A stretch of DNA of 64,000 nt from contig NZ_CP041198.1 in the NCBI RefSeq assembly GCF_006517815.1, positions 1,488,001 to 1,552,000 of the forward strand, read 5' to 3'. Of the stretch, positions 1-7,741 are shown in pieces. The translations under genes were made by a program, and so were the position numbers. Below the pieces are notes generated by a model. That model searched no databases and had not been told where the DNA came from. It saw nothing but the letters and a program-made list of their open reading frames with translations. Numbering within the stretch: position 1 is the first letter of the stretch; the number at the start of each line of letters is the position of its first letter. Origin of the DNA: Pseudarthrobacter sp. NIBRBAC000502770. Its GTDB lineage: Bacteria; Actinomycetota; Actinomycetes; Actinomycetales; Micrococcaceae.

Positions 1-342
1 GTCGGCGGGCGTCGACGCTGTGGGTCCGTACACCCCCGACGTTCCCGCATTGTTAACCCAGATATCCAGCGTTCCCCGGGCAACGGCCTCGTCGCGAAGC
101 GCCTCAACGTCAGCCAGTTCGGCGGTGTGGCAGCGGCATCCGGATGCCGCGATCCCCTCATCGAGCAGGCGGCGGACGGCCGCAGCAACGTCGTCCCCGG
201 ACCTGGCTGCAAGCACCACCGTTGCGCCGTGCAGGCCCAGCACGCGGGCCATGGCAAACCCCAGCCCCCGCGACGAGCCGGTCACCACCGCTACCCGGCC
301 GCGAAGGATGTCCTGGCCAGGCGCCGCCCGTTGGATCCGCAT
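1..342 (-). CDS. Short-chain dehydrogenase/reductase (SDR), N-terminal part
   Basis: The first 114 residues of an NAD(P)-dependent oxidoreductase that runs off the left edge of the window. The glycine-rich cofactor motif TGSSRGLG lies near residues 19-26 and the NNAG motif that stabilises the Rossmann core lies near residue 102. Both are classical SDR signatures and the spacing fits. The catalytic Ser/Tyr/Lys lie beyond the edge. The ATG at 342 is the only start after an upstream in-frame TAG. TAGGAC ends six bases before it, a near match to the leaderless -10 hexamer used by many neighbours. The substrate cannot be deduced. Confidence 0.85.
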   Translation of the reverse strand, partial: MRIQRAAPGQDILRGRVAVVTGSSRGLGFAMARVLGLHGATVVLAARSGDDVAAAVRRLLDEGIAASGCRCHTAELADVEALRDEAVARGTLDIWVNNAGTSGVYGPTASTPAD

Positions 343-387
343 CCCCTTGTCCTACGCCGTTACGGCTGTGGCGGCAAGGGTACCGGC

Positions 388-2973
388 TTAGTGGTCCGTG
401 CCGGGGGAAGCCGCCCGGAGCGCTGCCGCGAGGTAGGGGGCAGTGCGGCTGCTGCGGGAACGCGCGACGGCGGCCGGGCCGCCGGCGGCGACGATCCTGC
501 CGCCGGCGTCGCCACCGGCGGGCCCCAGGTCCATCACCCAGTCGGCGGCCGCCACTACATCCATGGCGTGTTCCACGACGATCACCGTGTTCCCGGCGTC
601 GACCAGGCGGTTCAGCTGTGCCATGAGGAGCTGGACGTCGGCCGGGTGCAGGCCGGTGGTGGGCTCATCCAGGAGGTACAGGGTGTGCCCCCGGCGTGCC
701 CGCTGCAGTTCCGTAGCCAACTTGATCCGCTGGGCCTCCCCGCCGGAAAGTTCGGTGGCAGGCTGGCCAAGACGAAGGTAGCCCAGGCCCACCTCCTGGA
801 GCGTCTTGAGGGACCGGGCGGCCGAGGGCACGCCGGCGAGGAAGCCAGAGGCAGCGTTGACCGTCATGCCCAGCACTTCGGCGATGTTCCTGCCCTGGTA
901 GGTGACCGCCAGGGTTTCCGGGTTGTACCGGGTTCCGTCGCATTCCGGACACGGACCGTAGCTGCCGGGAAGGAACAGGAGCTCCACGGCCACGAAACCT
1001 TCGCCCTGGCACGTCTCGCACCTGCCCCCTGCCACGTTGAAGGAAAAGCGGCCGGCCCCGAATCCCCGGCTCCGGGCAGCTCCGGTGGCGGCGAATTCCT
1101 TGCGGACCGCATCGAACAGGCCCGTGTAGGTTGCCAGATTGGAGCGCGGGGTCCGGCCGATCGGCCTCTGGTCCACTTTCACCAGGCGGTCGATCAGCTC
1201 CAGGCCGGACACGTACCCAACGGTCCCGGTTCCGCCCTGTTCCCCCGCGTCCTCGTCCGGCTCCTCGTCTGGTGTTCCGGTCCCGGCCTGCAGCACGGCG
1301 CCGGCGACATCGGCCAGGACCCGGCTGACCAGGGTGGACTTTCCGGAACCGGAGACCCCGGTGACCGCTGTCAGGACGCCAAGCGGAAAAGCCGCGTCCA
1401 GGTTCCGCAGGTTGTGCCGGTTGACGTCCCGCAGTTCCAGCCACCCGGCCGCTTCGCGCCGGGCACCTTGCCGGGCGCCGCCGTCGTCCGCTCCCTCCTG
1501 TGGGGCGCCTGGGAACAGGAACGGCCGTGTCACGGACTCCGGCACCTCATCGAGGCCCTGCACGGGGCCGCTGTAGAGCACTTTTCCGCCGTCTTCGCCC
1601 GCCCGCGGCCCCACGTCCACCAGCCAGTCCGCCCGGCGGACCATGTCCATGTTGTGTTCCACCACGAAGACGGAATTTCCTGACGACTTGAGCTGGTCCA
1701 GGACGGCCAGGAGGGGTTCCGCGTCGGCGGGGTGCAGGCCCGCCGACGGTTCATCCAGCACGTAGATGACGCCGAACAGCCCCGAGCGGAGCTGGGTGGC
1801 GATCCGCAGCCGCTGCATTTCCCCGGGCGAAAGCGTTGGCGTGGCCCGCCCCAGCGCAAGGTACCCCAGGCCCAGTTCCAGCAGCACGGTAATGCGCTGG
1901 AGCAGGTCGCGGGTGATGGCCACGGCCACTTCGTTGGACTCCGATGACTGCTTGCGGGATGCTGTCGCTGCCGCGGCCAGTGTGGTGGTGGGGCGGATGA
2001 TCGCGGCGAGTTCGGTCATGGGTACCGCGTTCAGCGCGGCGATGGTGTGGCCGGCAAAGGTCACCGCGAGGGCTTCGGGCCTGAGCCCGGTTCCGCCGCA
2101 CCGCGGGCACGGCCCGGTCTCCATGAAGCGCAGGACCTTTTCCCGCATGGCGGGGCTCTTGGAATCGAGCAATGTGTGCATGACGTAGCTTTTGGCACTC
2201 CAGAACCTGCCCTTGTAGGGCTTGGCCACGCGGTCCCGCTGGGGTGTCACCTCCACCACTGGCTGCTCTTCGGTGAACAGGATCCAGTCCCGCTGTTTCC
2301 TGGGCAACCGCCGCCACGGGACGTCCACGTCGTAGCCCAGGTGGGTCAGGATGTCGCGTAGGTTCTTGCCCTGCCAGGCACCGGGCCACGCGGCGATTGC
2401 CCCCTCACGGATGCTCAGCGAGGGGTCCGGGACCAGGGACGCCTCCGTCACGGTGTGCGCCGTGCCCAGCCCGTGGCATTCCGGGCAGGCGCCGGCAGCG
2501 GTGTTGGGGGAGAAAGCGTCCGAATCGAGGGGCGCCGCGCCCTCCGGGTAGCTGCCGGCGCGGGAAAACAGCATCCGGAGCGAATTGGACAAGGTGGTGA
2601 CCGTTCCCACGGTGGAGCGGGACGTTGCGGTTCCGCGGCGCTGCTGGAGGGCGACGGCGGGCGGCAGCCCGGTGATGAGGTCCACCTTGGGATTGTGGCC
2701 CTGCTGGATAAGCCGGCGGGCGTAGGGCGCCACGGATTCGAAGAACCGGCGCTGCGCCTCCGCGTAGATGGTGCCGAATGCCAAGGACGACTTGCCGGAA
2801 CCGGAGACGCCGGTGAACGCCACGATCGCGTCCCGCGGCACATCCACGCTGATGTTCCGCAGGTTGTTTTCTCGGGCACCGCGCACGCGGACGAATCCGT
2901 CTTCGGCGTGGGCCGCCGCGGGAGCGGAGGTGTTCAGCGCGGTCAATGTCCCGGTGTTCTGTTTGGCATGCAC
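388..2973 (-). CDS. Class II UvrA-like ABC ATPase (UvrA2 type)
   Basis: An 861-residue duplicated ABC ATPase of the UvrA family. Each half has a P-loop (GVSGSGKS near residues 55-62 and again in the C-terminal half) and a signature (LSPGEMQR in the first half, LSGGEAQR in the second). Zinc-type CxxC pairs are present (CPEC, CPRC, CETC, CPEC). Unlike the 973-residue UvrA at 55300, the stretch after the first signature-2 helices jumps straight to CPECHGLG. The UvrB-binding domain and its CPVC motif are missing, which defines class II UvrA. Family members are linked to DNA-damage tolerance or drug resistance, and without UvrB docking a classical excision role is unlikely. The start is GTG 2973, with TAGAGT seven bases upstream; the reading frame stays open for 43 more codons upstream but without family resemblance. 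Confidence 0.92.
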   Translation of the reverse strand: MHAKQNTGTLTALNTSAPAAAHAEDGFVRVRGARENNLRNISVDVPRDAIVAFTGVSGSGKSSLAFGTIYAEAQRRFFESVAPYARRLIQQGHNPKVDLITGLPPAVALQQRRGTATSRSTVGTVTTLSNSLRMLFSRAGSYPEGAAPLDSDAFSPNTAAGACPECHGLGTAHTVTEASLVPDPSLSIREGAIAAWPGAWQGKNLRDILTHLGYDVDVPWRRLPRKQRDWILFTEEQPVVEVTPQRDRVAKPYKGRFWSAKSYVMHTLLDSKSPAMREKVLRFMETGPCPRCGGTGLRPEALAVTFAGHTIAALNAVPMTELAAIIRPTTTLAAAATASRKQSSESNEVAVAITRDLLQRITVLLELGLGYLALGRATPTLSPGEMQRLRIATQLRSGLFGVIYVLDEPSAGLHPADAEPLLAVLDQLKSSGNSVFVVEHNMDMVRRADWLVDVGPRAGEDGGKVLYSGPVQGLDEVPESVTRPFLFPGAPQEGADDGGARQGARREAAGWLELRDVNRHNLRNLDAAFPLGVLTAVTGVSGSGKSTLVSRVLADVAGAVLQAGTGTPDEEPDEDAGEQGGTGTVGYVSGLELIDRLVKVDQRPIGRTPRSNLATYTGLFDAVRKEFAATGAARSRGFGAGRFSFNVAGGRCETCQGEGFVAVELLFLPGSYGPCPECDGTRYNPETLAVTYQGRNIAEVLGMTVNAASGFLAGVPSAARSLKTLQEVGLGYLRLGQPATELSGGEAQRIKLATELQRARRGHTLYLLDEPTTGLHPADVQLLMAQLNRLVDAGNTVIVVEHAMDVVAAADWVMDLGPAGGDAGGRIVAAGGPAAVARSRSSRTAPYLAAALRAASPGTDH

Positions 2974-2980
2974 CGCTTCG

Positions 2981-2986
2981 ACTCTA
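2981..2986 (-). promoter_or_regulatory. -10 hexamer TAGAGT for the class II uvrA, leaderless type
   Basis: TAGAGT read on the minus strand ends seven bases before the GTG at 2973. There is no Shine-Dalgarno sequence, so the transcript probably begins at the start codon. Confidence 0.5.
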
Positions 2987-3125
2987 GTAGGCGTCCGTGC
3001 GTGGCCTGAACTTTCCGGGATCTGTCGGGACGGCGCAGACGGATTTACACTGAAGCATTCCGCGGCGCAGGCGGGGGAAGCGGACCGAAAACACAAGATC
3101 AACTACATAGGTGGAAGGGCCGGCC

Positions 3126-3950
3126 ATGGGCAACGCGTCGCAGGGAGCTAACAGGGCAGTATCCGAGGCCGCGTCCGCGAGCCGCAGCCCGGCAGTGCGG
3201 ATTCTGGCACGCGCCGGATTCGTTTTCATCGGCCTGGTGCACATCCTGATCGGGGCCATCGCGTTGCAGCTGACCAGGGGCCAGGGGGGAGAAGCCGACC
3301 AGTCCGGGGCGATCGGTGCCCTGGCTTCCAAGCCCGGCGGCGGCATCCTGCTGTGGGCCGGTGCTGTTGCGTGTGCCGCGCTGGCCCTGTGGATGGTCAG
3401 CGAGGCAGTTTTCGGGGCACGCACGGAGACTGACTCCAAAACGAAGCTGAAGAACGCAGCCAGCGCAGCGGGGAAGGCAGTGGTCTTCGGTTTCCTTGCC
3501 TTCACCTTTGCCGTCTTCGCCTCCGGCGGCAGCAAGAACTCCAGCCAGTCCGCCAGTGATTTCACCGCAAAGCTGATGGGAGCGCCGGCCGGGGTGGTTG
3601 TCCTGGTGGTGGTCGGCCTGGCGATCATTGGCGCCGGCGTCTTTTACGCGTTCCGGGGTGTCACCCGGAAATTCATGGAGGACCTGCAGGACCCGGTAAA
3701 CGCTCGGACGGCCGTGGAGTGGATCGGCACGATCGGCTACGCAGCCAAGGGCGTGGTGCTCGCCGTCGTCGGAGTCCTGATCATTGTGGCCGCCGCAACC
3801 GCGGACCCCTCCAAATCCTCAGGCCTCGACGGGGGGCTGAAGACACTCGGTTCGCAGCCGTACGGCGTGTTCCTCCTTGCTGCCATCGCCGCAGGGCTTA
3901 TCTGCTACGGCGTGTACTCCATGGCGCGTGCACGCTATGGAAAGTTCTAG
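3126..3950 (+). CDS. DUF1206 family membrane protein
   Basis: A 274-residue integral membrane protein with about six hydrophobic helices. The first runs across residues 25-45 ([20 protein letters not shown]). The repeated layout of helix pairs and the conserved arginine/glycine positions match DUF1206, a family common in actinobacteria and without an assigned function. ATG 3126 is preferred over the GTG at 3111 because GGAAGGG at 3112-3118 gives seven-base Shine-Dalgarno spacing. It is transcribed away from the class II uvrA across a 152-base divergent gap that also contains TACACT at 3046-3051, a possible -10 for this gene. Confidence 0.9.
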   Translation: MGNASQGANRAVSEAASASRSPAVRILARAGFVFIGLVHILIGAIALQLTRGQGGEADQSGAIGALASKPGGGILLWAGAVACAALALWMVSEAVFGARTETDSKTKLKNAASAAGKAVVFGFLAFTFAVFASGGSKNSSQSASDFTAKLMGAPAGVVVLVVVGLAIIGAGVFYAFRGVTRKFMEDLQDPVNARTAVEWIGTIGYAAKGVVLAVVGVLIIVAAATADPSKSSGLDGGLKTLGSQPYGVFLLAAIAAGLICYGVYSMARARYGKF

Positions 3951-4016
3951 GGTCCCGGAGCCCGGCCAGGGGTACCTAATGCCCTAAACGTTCCTGTGGA
4001 GTCGCTGTGCATCCTG

Positions 4017-4044
4017 TTGATCCGGTCACCTTTGGCCCTAAAGT
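4017..4044 (+). promoter_or_regulatory. Probable sigma-A promoter of the SGNH hydrolase
   Basis: TTGATC (4017-4022) and TAAAGT (4039-4044) are separated by 16 bases, about 100 bases before the gene. The leader carries a small GC hairpin, GCCGGGC-acct-GCCCGGC, at 4093-4110, without a T tract. Confidence 0.5.
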
Positions 4045-4141
4045 AATCCCACAATTGCCTACGATGGGACACGGACAACAAGACGAACCGCTGCCGGGCA
4101 CCTGCCCGGCCACCCGGTAAATCCAGGCAGGAGGAGGCGCC

Positions 4142-4885
4142 ATGCAGGACAGCATGCTGCTGCACGGGCACCCCGCCCGGCTGTTGACGGCCGGGGTGGC
4201 CGCCATCCTCCTGGCCGTGACGTCGGGAAGCGCCGCCCAGACCCGGCCGACAGCCACCGCTTCACCCCTGGTCCGCGTTGTGGTGGTGGGGGACTCGCTG
4301 AGCACCGGCCATGGGACGTCCCCGCAGGAGGCGTGGCCGGCGCTGATGCGGACGGACCCTGGCGTGGCAGGGCTGGAAGTAGTCAACGCGGCCGAGGACG
4401 GCAGCGGCTACGTCAGCCTGGGCGACTACAACGGAACTTTCGGGACCCAGGTTGACGACTTCGTCACCCCGGACACCGGAATCGTGGTCTTCTTCGGTTC
4501 GGAGAACGACCTTGGCTATGCCTCCTCGGAGGTCGGCGACGCTGCGCTGGCGGCGATGGACAGGGCCGAGGCCCTTGCCCCGGAGGCGAGGATCATCGTG
4601 GTGGGGCCGCCGTCGTATACGTCGAATCCCGACCCCGGACTGGTGGATATCAGCGACCAGCTAAGGACCGCCACTGCGAGGGCCGGCGCAGAATTCGTCG
4701 ACCCAATCTCGGAAGGCTGGATCAGCGACGACTTTGACGACCTGATCGGCCCCGATGGCGACCACCCGACCGTCCTGGGCCAGCATTACCTGCTGGAGCA
4801 TATCGGGGCGTACCTTGAGCAGGCTGCGCCGGCGGCCCAGGCCGCGCTGGAAGGCCGCCAGGACCTGCACAAGCCGGCTGCCTAG
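4142..4885 (+). CDS. Secreted SGNH/GDSL-family hydrolase
   Basis: A 247-residue esterase/lipase-type hydrolase. Residues 1-40 form an export signal with a hydrophobic core (LLTAGVAAILLAVTSGSAA). The nucleophile block VVVGDSLSTG follows near residue 56, then an FFGSEND stretch that supplies the oxyanion Asn. The C-terminal DGDHPT carries the Asp-x-x-His pair. All four SGNH blocks are therefore in order. The start is fixed by AGGAGGAGG just upstream of ATG 4142. Expected outside the membrane as a deacetylase or esterase; the substrate is unknown. It is a single gene, convergent with the SCO1664-like gene that ends 15 bases downstream. Confidence 0.88.
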   Translation: MQDSMLLHGHPARLLTAGVAAILLAVTSGSAAQTRPTATASPLVRVVVVGDSLSTGHGTSPQEAWPALMRTDPGVAGLEVVNAAEDGSGYVSLGDYNGTFGTQVDDFVTPDTGIVVFFGSENDLGYASSEVGDAALAAMDRAEALAPEARIIVVGPPSYTSNPDPGLVDISDQLRTATARAGAEFVDPISEGWISDDFDDLIGPDGDHPTVLGQHYLLEHIGAYLEQAAPAAQAALEGRQDLHKPAA

Positions 4886-4899
4886 GATCCCGCGGGAGC

Positions 4900-5619
4900 T
4901 TAGACCAGCGGCCAGGGGTAGCGCATCCCCGTGTGGTCAACCGGAAGCACCATGTCCCGCAACAGGTGCTGCACCCTTCGCTGAAGGGCAGCCACTTCGG
5001 CAGGGTGGAGCAGCCCGGCCACCTCGGCCGGAACAGCGCCGGCCAGTGGACGGATGTCCTCCAGCAGGTGGTCCGGAATGGGGTCGCCGGCGAAGTCCCA
5101 GATTACGGTGCGCAGCTTGAAGGCGGCGGAGAAGCACAGGCCGTGGTCGATGCCCCAGATCCGCCCGTCGGTTCCGCGCAGCACATGACCGCTTTTCCGG
5201 TCCGTATTGTTCGCCACGTAATCGAACAAGGCCATCCGGGCCAGGTCGTCGTGGGTCTCCGGGGCGTCGGCATACAGGGTGAAATAGTGTTCCTGATGGT
5301 CCCCTTCGATGAACCACTGGAGCGACCCCACTCCAAGCGGGGCGTCCGTGCGCACCACCGTAGGGGGCACCAAGCCCCAGCCCAGCGCTTCGCTCAGATG
5401 GAACGCTGCGCACTCGCGGCGGTACAGGCCGGCGTCGAAATCCACCAGCGGCCGTTCTCCCGCCTCCGGCTTGTAGACGGCCCACGCCGAATCACCCTCG
5501 CAGGAAACCTCCGCGAGGAACGTGGCATTGCTTCCGCTCATGATGCGGCCCAGCAGCTCCACGCGGCCGTCGGTGAGGAGGGTCAGCTCCCGCGCGGACA
5601 CCGCATGCCCCATACGCAT
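4900..5619 (-). CDS. SCO1664 family protein (kinase-like fold)
   Basis: A 239-residue cytoplasmic protein matching the actinobacterial SCO1664 family, which is distantly related to phosphatidylinositol-kinase/HipA-like folds. Visible landmarks are WAVYKPEAGERPL near residue 46 (the candidate nucleotide-binding lysine), DYVANNTDRKSGHVL in the middle (like the kinase catalytic loop NNxDR) and WGIDHGLCF (like the metal-binding loop, Asp-His). The biochemical activity is not established. The start lies ten bases after the stop of the upstream histidine phosphatase, so the two are probably co-transcribed and coupled. ATG 5619 is used; ATG 5613 and 5604 are alternatives. In many actinobacteria a DUF3090 gene sits in this pair; none is seen here. 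Confidence 0.85.
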   Translation of the reverse strand: MRMGHAVSARELTLLTDGRVELLGRIMSGSNATFLAEVSCEGDSAWAVYKPEAGERPLVDFDAGLYRRECAAFHLSEALGWGLVPPTVVRTDAPLGVGSLQWFIEGDHQEHYFTLYADAPETHDDLARMALFDYVANNTDRKSGHVLRGTDGRIWGIDHGLCFSAAFKLRTVIWDFAGDPIPDHLLEDIRPLAGAVPAEVAGLLHPAEVAALQRRVQHLLRDMVLPVDHTGMRYPWPLV

Positions 5620-5629
5620 CCCGGCCTGG

Positions 5630-6259
5630 TCACGGCGACCTCAGACCGCTGAGGGGTTCCGACGTCGAATTCACCGTGAGCACGGCCGGTGCCTGCCCGT
5701 CAGTGTAGGAGATCACAGAGACCGACGCCGGGCTGATCATGATCCGTTGGAAGAGGTCCAGGTGCGTGCCCAGCGCGTGGGCCACGGCCGCCTTGATGGG
5801 GTCGGCATGGGAGAAACAAACCACGACGCCACCCCGGTGGGCGGCCCGAAGATCGTCCAGCGTCGCAACCATCCGGGCCTGCATCCCGGAGAAGCCTTCC
5901 CCGTTGGGAAACCGGAACGCGGACGGGTTGTGCTGGACGGTCTGCCACTCCGGCAGCGCAGCCAGTCCGGCGAGCGCCGCGCCGGTCCAGTCACCGAAAT
6001 CGCATTCAAGGAGCCCGGCTTCTTCCGTGACCGGCCGTCCGGTGCGCGCAGCCGTGGGCTCCGCAGTTTCCCGTGCCCGTTCCAGGGGCGACGAGTAGAC
6101 CGCCTCCACAGGCAGGCCGGCGAGCCGGCCGGCAGCGGCGTCAGCCTGCGCCCGGCCGCGTTCGGAAAGATGCAGGCCCGGGGCCCGGCCCGGCAGGACG
6201 GTGCCGGTGGTGGGCGTCTCGCCGTGGCGGACCAAAAGAATCAGTGTGCTTTCTGTCAC
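5630..6259 (-). CDS. Histidine phosphatase, MSMEG_4193 (phosphomutase-like) family
   Basis: A 209-residue member of the phosphoglycerate-mutase/histidine-phosphatase superfamily. The phospho-acceptor motif LVRHGET is at residues 9-15, the conserved SSPLERARETA follows near residue 57, and VVCFSHADPIKAAV near residue 145 carries the second catalytic His. The family fits acid phosphatase or phosphomutase activity on a small phosphoester; the substrate is unknown. It heads a two-gene unit with the SCO1664 homologue. The start is GTG 6259 with TAGGCT six bases upstream, divergent from the MoxR-type ATPase at 6339. Confidence 0.9.
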   Translation of the reverse strand: MTESTLILLVRHGETPTTGTVLPGRAPGLHLSERGRAQADAAAGRLAGLPVEAVYSSPLERARETAEPTAARTGRPVTEEAGLLECDFGDWTGAALAGLAALPEWQTVQHNPSAFRFPNGEGFSGMQARMVATLDDLRAAHRGGVVVCFSHADPIKAAVAHALGTHLDLFQRIMISPASVSVISYTDGQAPAVLTVNSTSEPLSGLRSP

Positions 6260-6265
6260 GGCTCA

Positions 6266-6332
6266 AGCCTAAGGCCAGCCGCACAGGAATCTGGCGGAAT
6301 CCCTCGATAAGCCGCGGGGCGGGGATTACCGT
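6266..6332. promoter_or_regulatory. Divergent leaderless promoter pair
   Basis: TAGGCT on the minus strand (6266-6271) lies six bases before the phosphatase GTG at 6259. TACCGT on the plus strand (6327-6332) lies six bases before the ATPase GTG at 6339. The two genes share an intergenic region of only 79 bases. Confidence 0.55.
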
Positions 6333-6338
6333 AGAGGG

Positions 6339-7727
6339 GTGACTGATCGCCCCGAAATTTACACCGTTGGTGAACTGCGTGCGGCCGGGTATGTCCTGAA
6401 GGACCTGAGGCATGAAATCCGGGACAACCTCCTCGCCGCCCTGGCTGCGGGGCGTGACCCGTGGCCCGGCCTGTACGGCTTCGGCCGGACAGTGGTTCCG
6501 CAGCTGGAGCGGGCACTGCTCGCCGGCCACGACGTCGTCCTCCTGGGGGAGCGCGGGCAGGGAAAGACCCGCATCCTCCGCACCTTGGCGGGGCTGCTGG
6601 ACGAGTGGTCGCCGGTCATCGAGGATTCAGAGCTGAACGAGCACCCCTTTGAACCCATCACCGAACAGTCACGCGCCCGGGCGCTGACCGAGGGGGACCG
6701 GCTGCGGGTGGCGTGGCGGCACCGTTCAGAGCGTTACGTGGAGAAGCTCGCAACACCGGATACGTCGGTGGCTGACCTCATTGGCGACGTGGACCCGATG
6801 AGGGTGGCCGAGGGCCGCCGCCTGGGGGATCCCGAAACCATCCATTACGGGCTGATCCCACGCTCCAACCGCGGCATAATTGCCATCAACGAGCTCCCCG
6901 ACCTCGCTGAACGCATCCAGGTGGCCATGCTGAACGTCATGGAGGAACGCGATATCCAGATCCGCGGCTACGTCCTGCGGCTTCCGCTGGACGTGCTGGT
7001 GGTGGCCTCTGCCAACCCGGAGGATTACACCAACCGTGGCCGGATCATCACGCCGCTGAAGGACCGCTTCGGTGCGGAAATCCGCACCCACTACCCGATT
7101 GAGCTGGAAGACGAAGTAGCGGTCATCCGGCAGGAAGGGCGGCTGGTGGCCGACGTCCCGCCGTTCATCCTTGAAATCCTGGCCCGCTACACCCGGGCGC
7201 TGCGGCAGTCCCCTGCCATCAACCAGGCCTCCGGCGTGTCGGCACGGTTCGCCATTGCCGGGGCAGAAACGGTGGCGGCAGCGGCCCTGCGCCGGGCCAG
7301 CCTGCGGGGCGAGGACCAGGCAGTAGCCCGGATCATCGACCTTGAGCCCGCCGTGGAGGTGCTGACGGGCAAAATCGAGTTCGAATCCGGCGAGGAAGGA
7401 CGGGAGGAGGGGATCCTGGACCACCTCCTCCGGACCGCCACCGCTGAAGCTGTCCGGGCCCACTTCCAGGGCCTGGACATGGGCCCCCTCGTGGCGGCCC
7501 TGGATGGGCACCGCACCGTCACCACCGGCGAACAGGTCACGGCACGGGAGTTCCTGGGCAACCTCCCGTCGCTGAACGGATCCGGCCTGTATGACGAAAT
7601 TGGGCGCCGCCTGGGTGCGGCCAACGACGGACAGCGGGCCGCCGCCGTCGAACTGGCCCTTGAAGGGCTGTACCTCGGCCGGCGGATCTCCAAGGAGTCC
7701 GACGACGAGGAAACCATCTACGGCTAG
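6339..7727 (+). CDS. MoxR/ChlI-type AAA+ ATPase
   Basis: A 462-residue AAA+ ATPase related to the magnesium chelatase I subunit. Walker A is GERGQGKT at residues 70-77. The Walker B position reads IAINELPDL near residue 190, with Asn in place of the usual Asp before the catalytic Glu. SANPEDYTNRGRI follows as the sensor-1 region and LKDRFGAEIRTHYP as the arginine-finger region. No other chlorophyll or cobalamin chelatase genes are present, so it is better read as the ATPase of a MoxR-VWA pair. Size and order resemble the M. tuberculosis Rv0958/Rv0959 pair. The GTG start has TACCGT six bases before it. The gene is 14 bases from its VWA partner and clearly in one operon with it. Confidence 0.9.
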   Translation: MTDRPEIYTVGELRAAGYVLKDLRHEIRDNLLAALAAGRDPWPGLYGFGRTVVPQLERALLAGHDVVLLGERGQGKTRILRTLAGLLDEWSPVIEDSELNEHPFEPITEQSRARALTEGDRLRVAWRHRSERYVEKLATPDTSVADLIGDVDPMRVAEGRRLGDPETIHYGLIPRSNRGIIAINELPDLAERIQVAMLNVMEERDIQIRGYVLRLPLDVLVVASANPEDYTNRGRIITPLKDRFGAEIRTHYPIELEDEVAVIRQEGRLVADVPPFILEILARYTRALRQSPAINQASGVSARFAIAGAETVAAAALRRASLRGEDQAVARIIDLEPAVEVLTGKIEFESGEEGREEGILDHLLRTATAEAVRAHFQGLDMGPLVAALDGHRTVTTGEQVTAREFLGNLPSLNGSGLYDEIGRRLGAANDGQRAAAVELALEGLYLGRRISKESDDEETIYG

Positions 7728-7741
7728 GCACAGGAGGCACC

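Noticed and set aside
127..1683. 518-codon open frame on the plus strand
   Set aside because: It lies antisense to the SDR and class II uvrA genes, has biased GC-rich composition and no family resemblance; a shadow of high-GC codon use.
4093..4110. GC hairpin in the SGNH hydrolase leader as a terminator
   Set aside because: Short stem, no T tract and placed inside a leader just before a strong ribosome-binding site.
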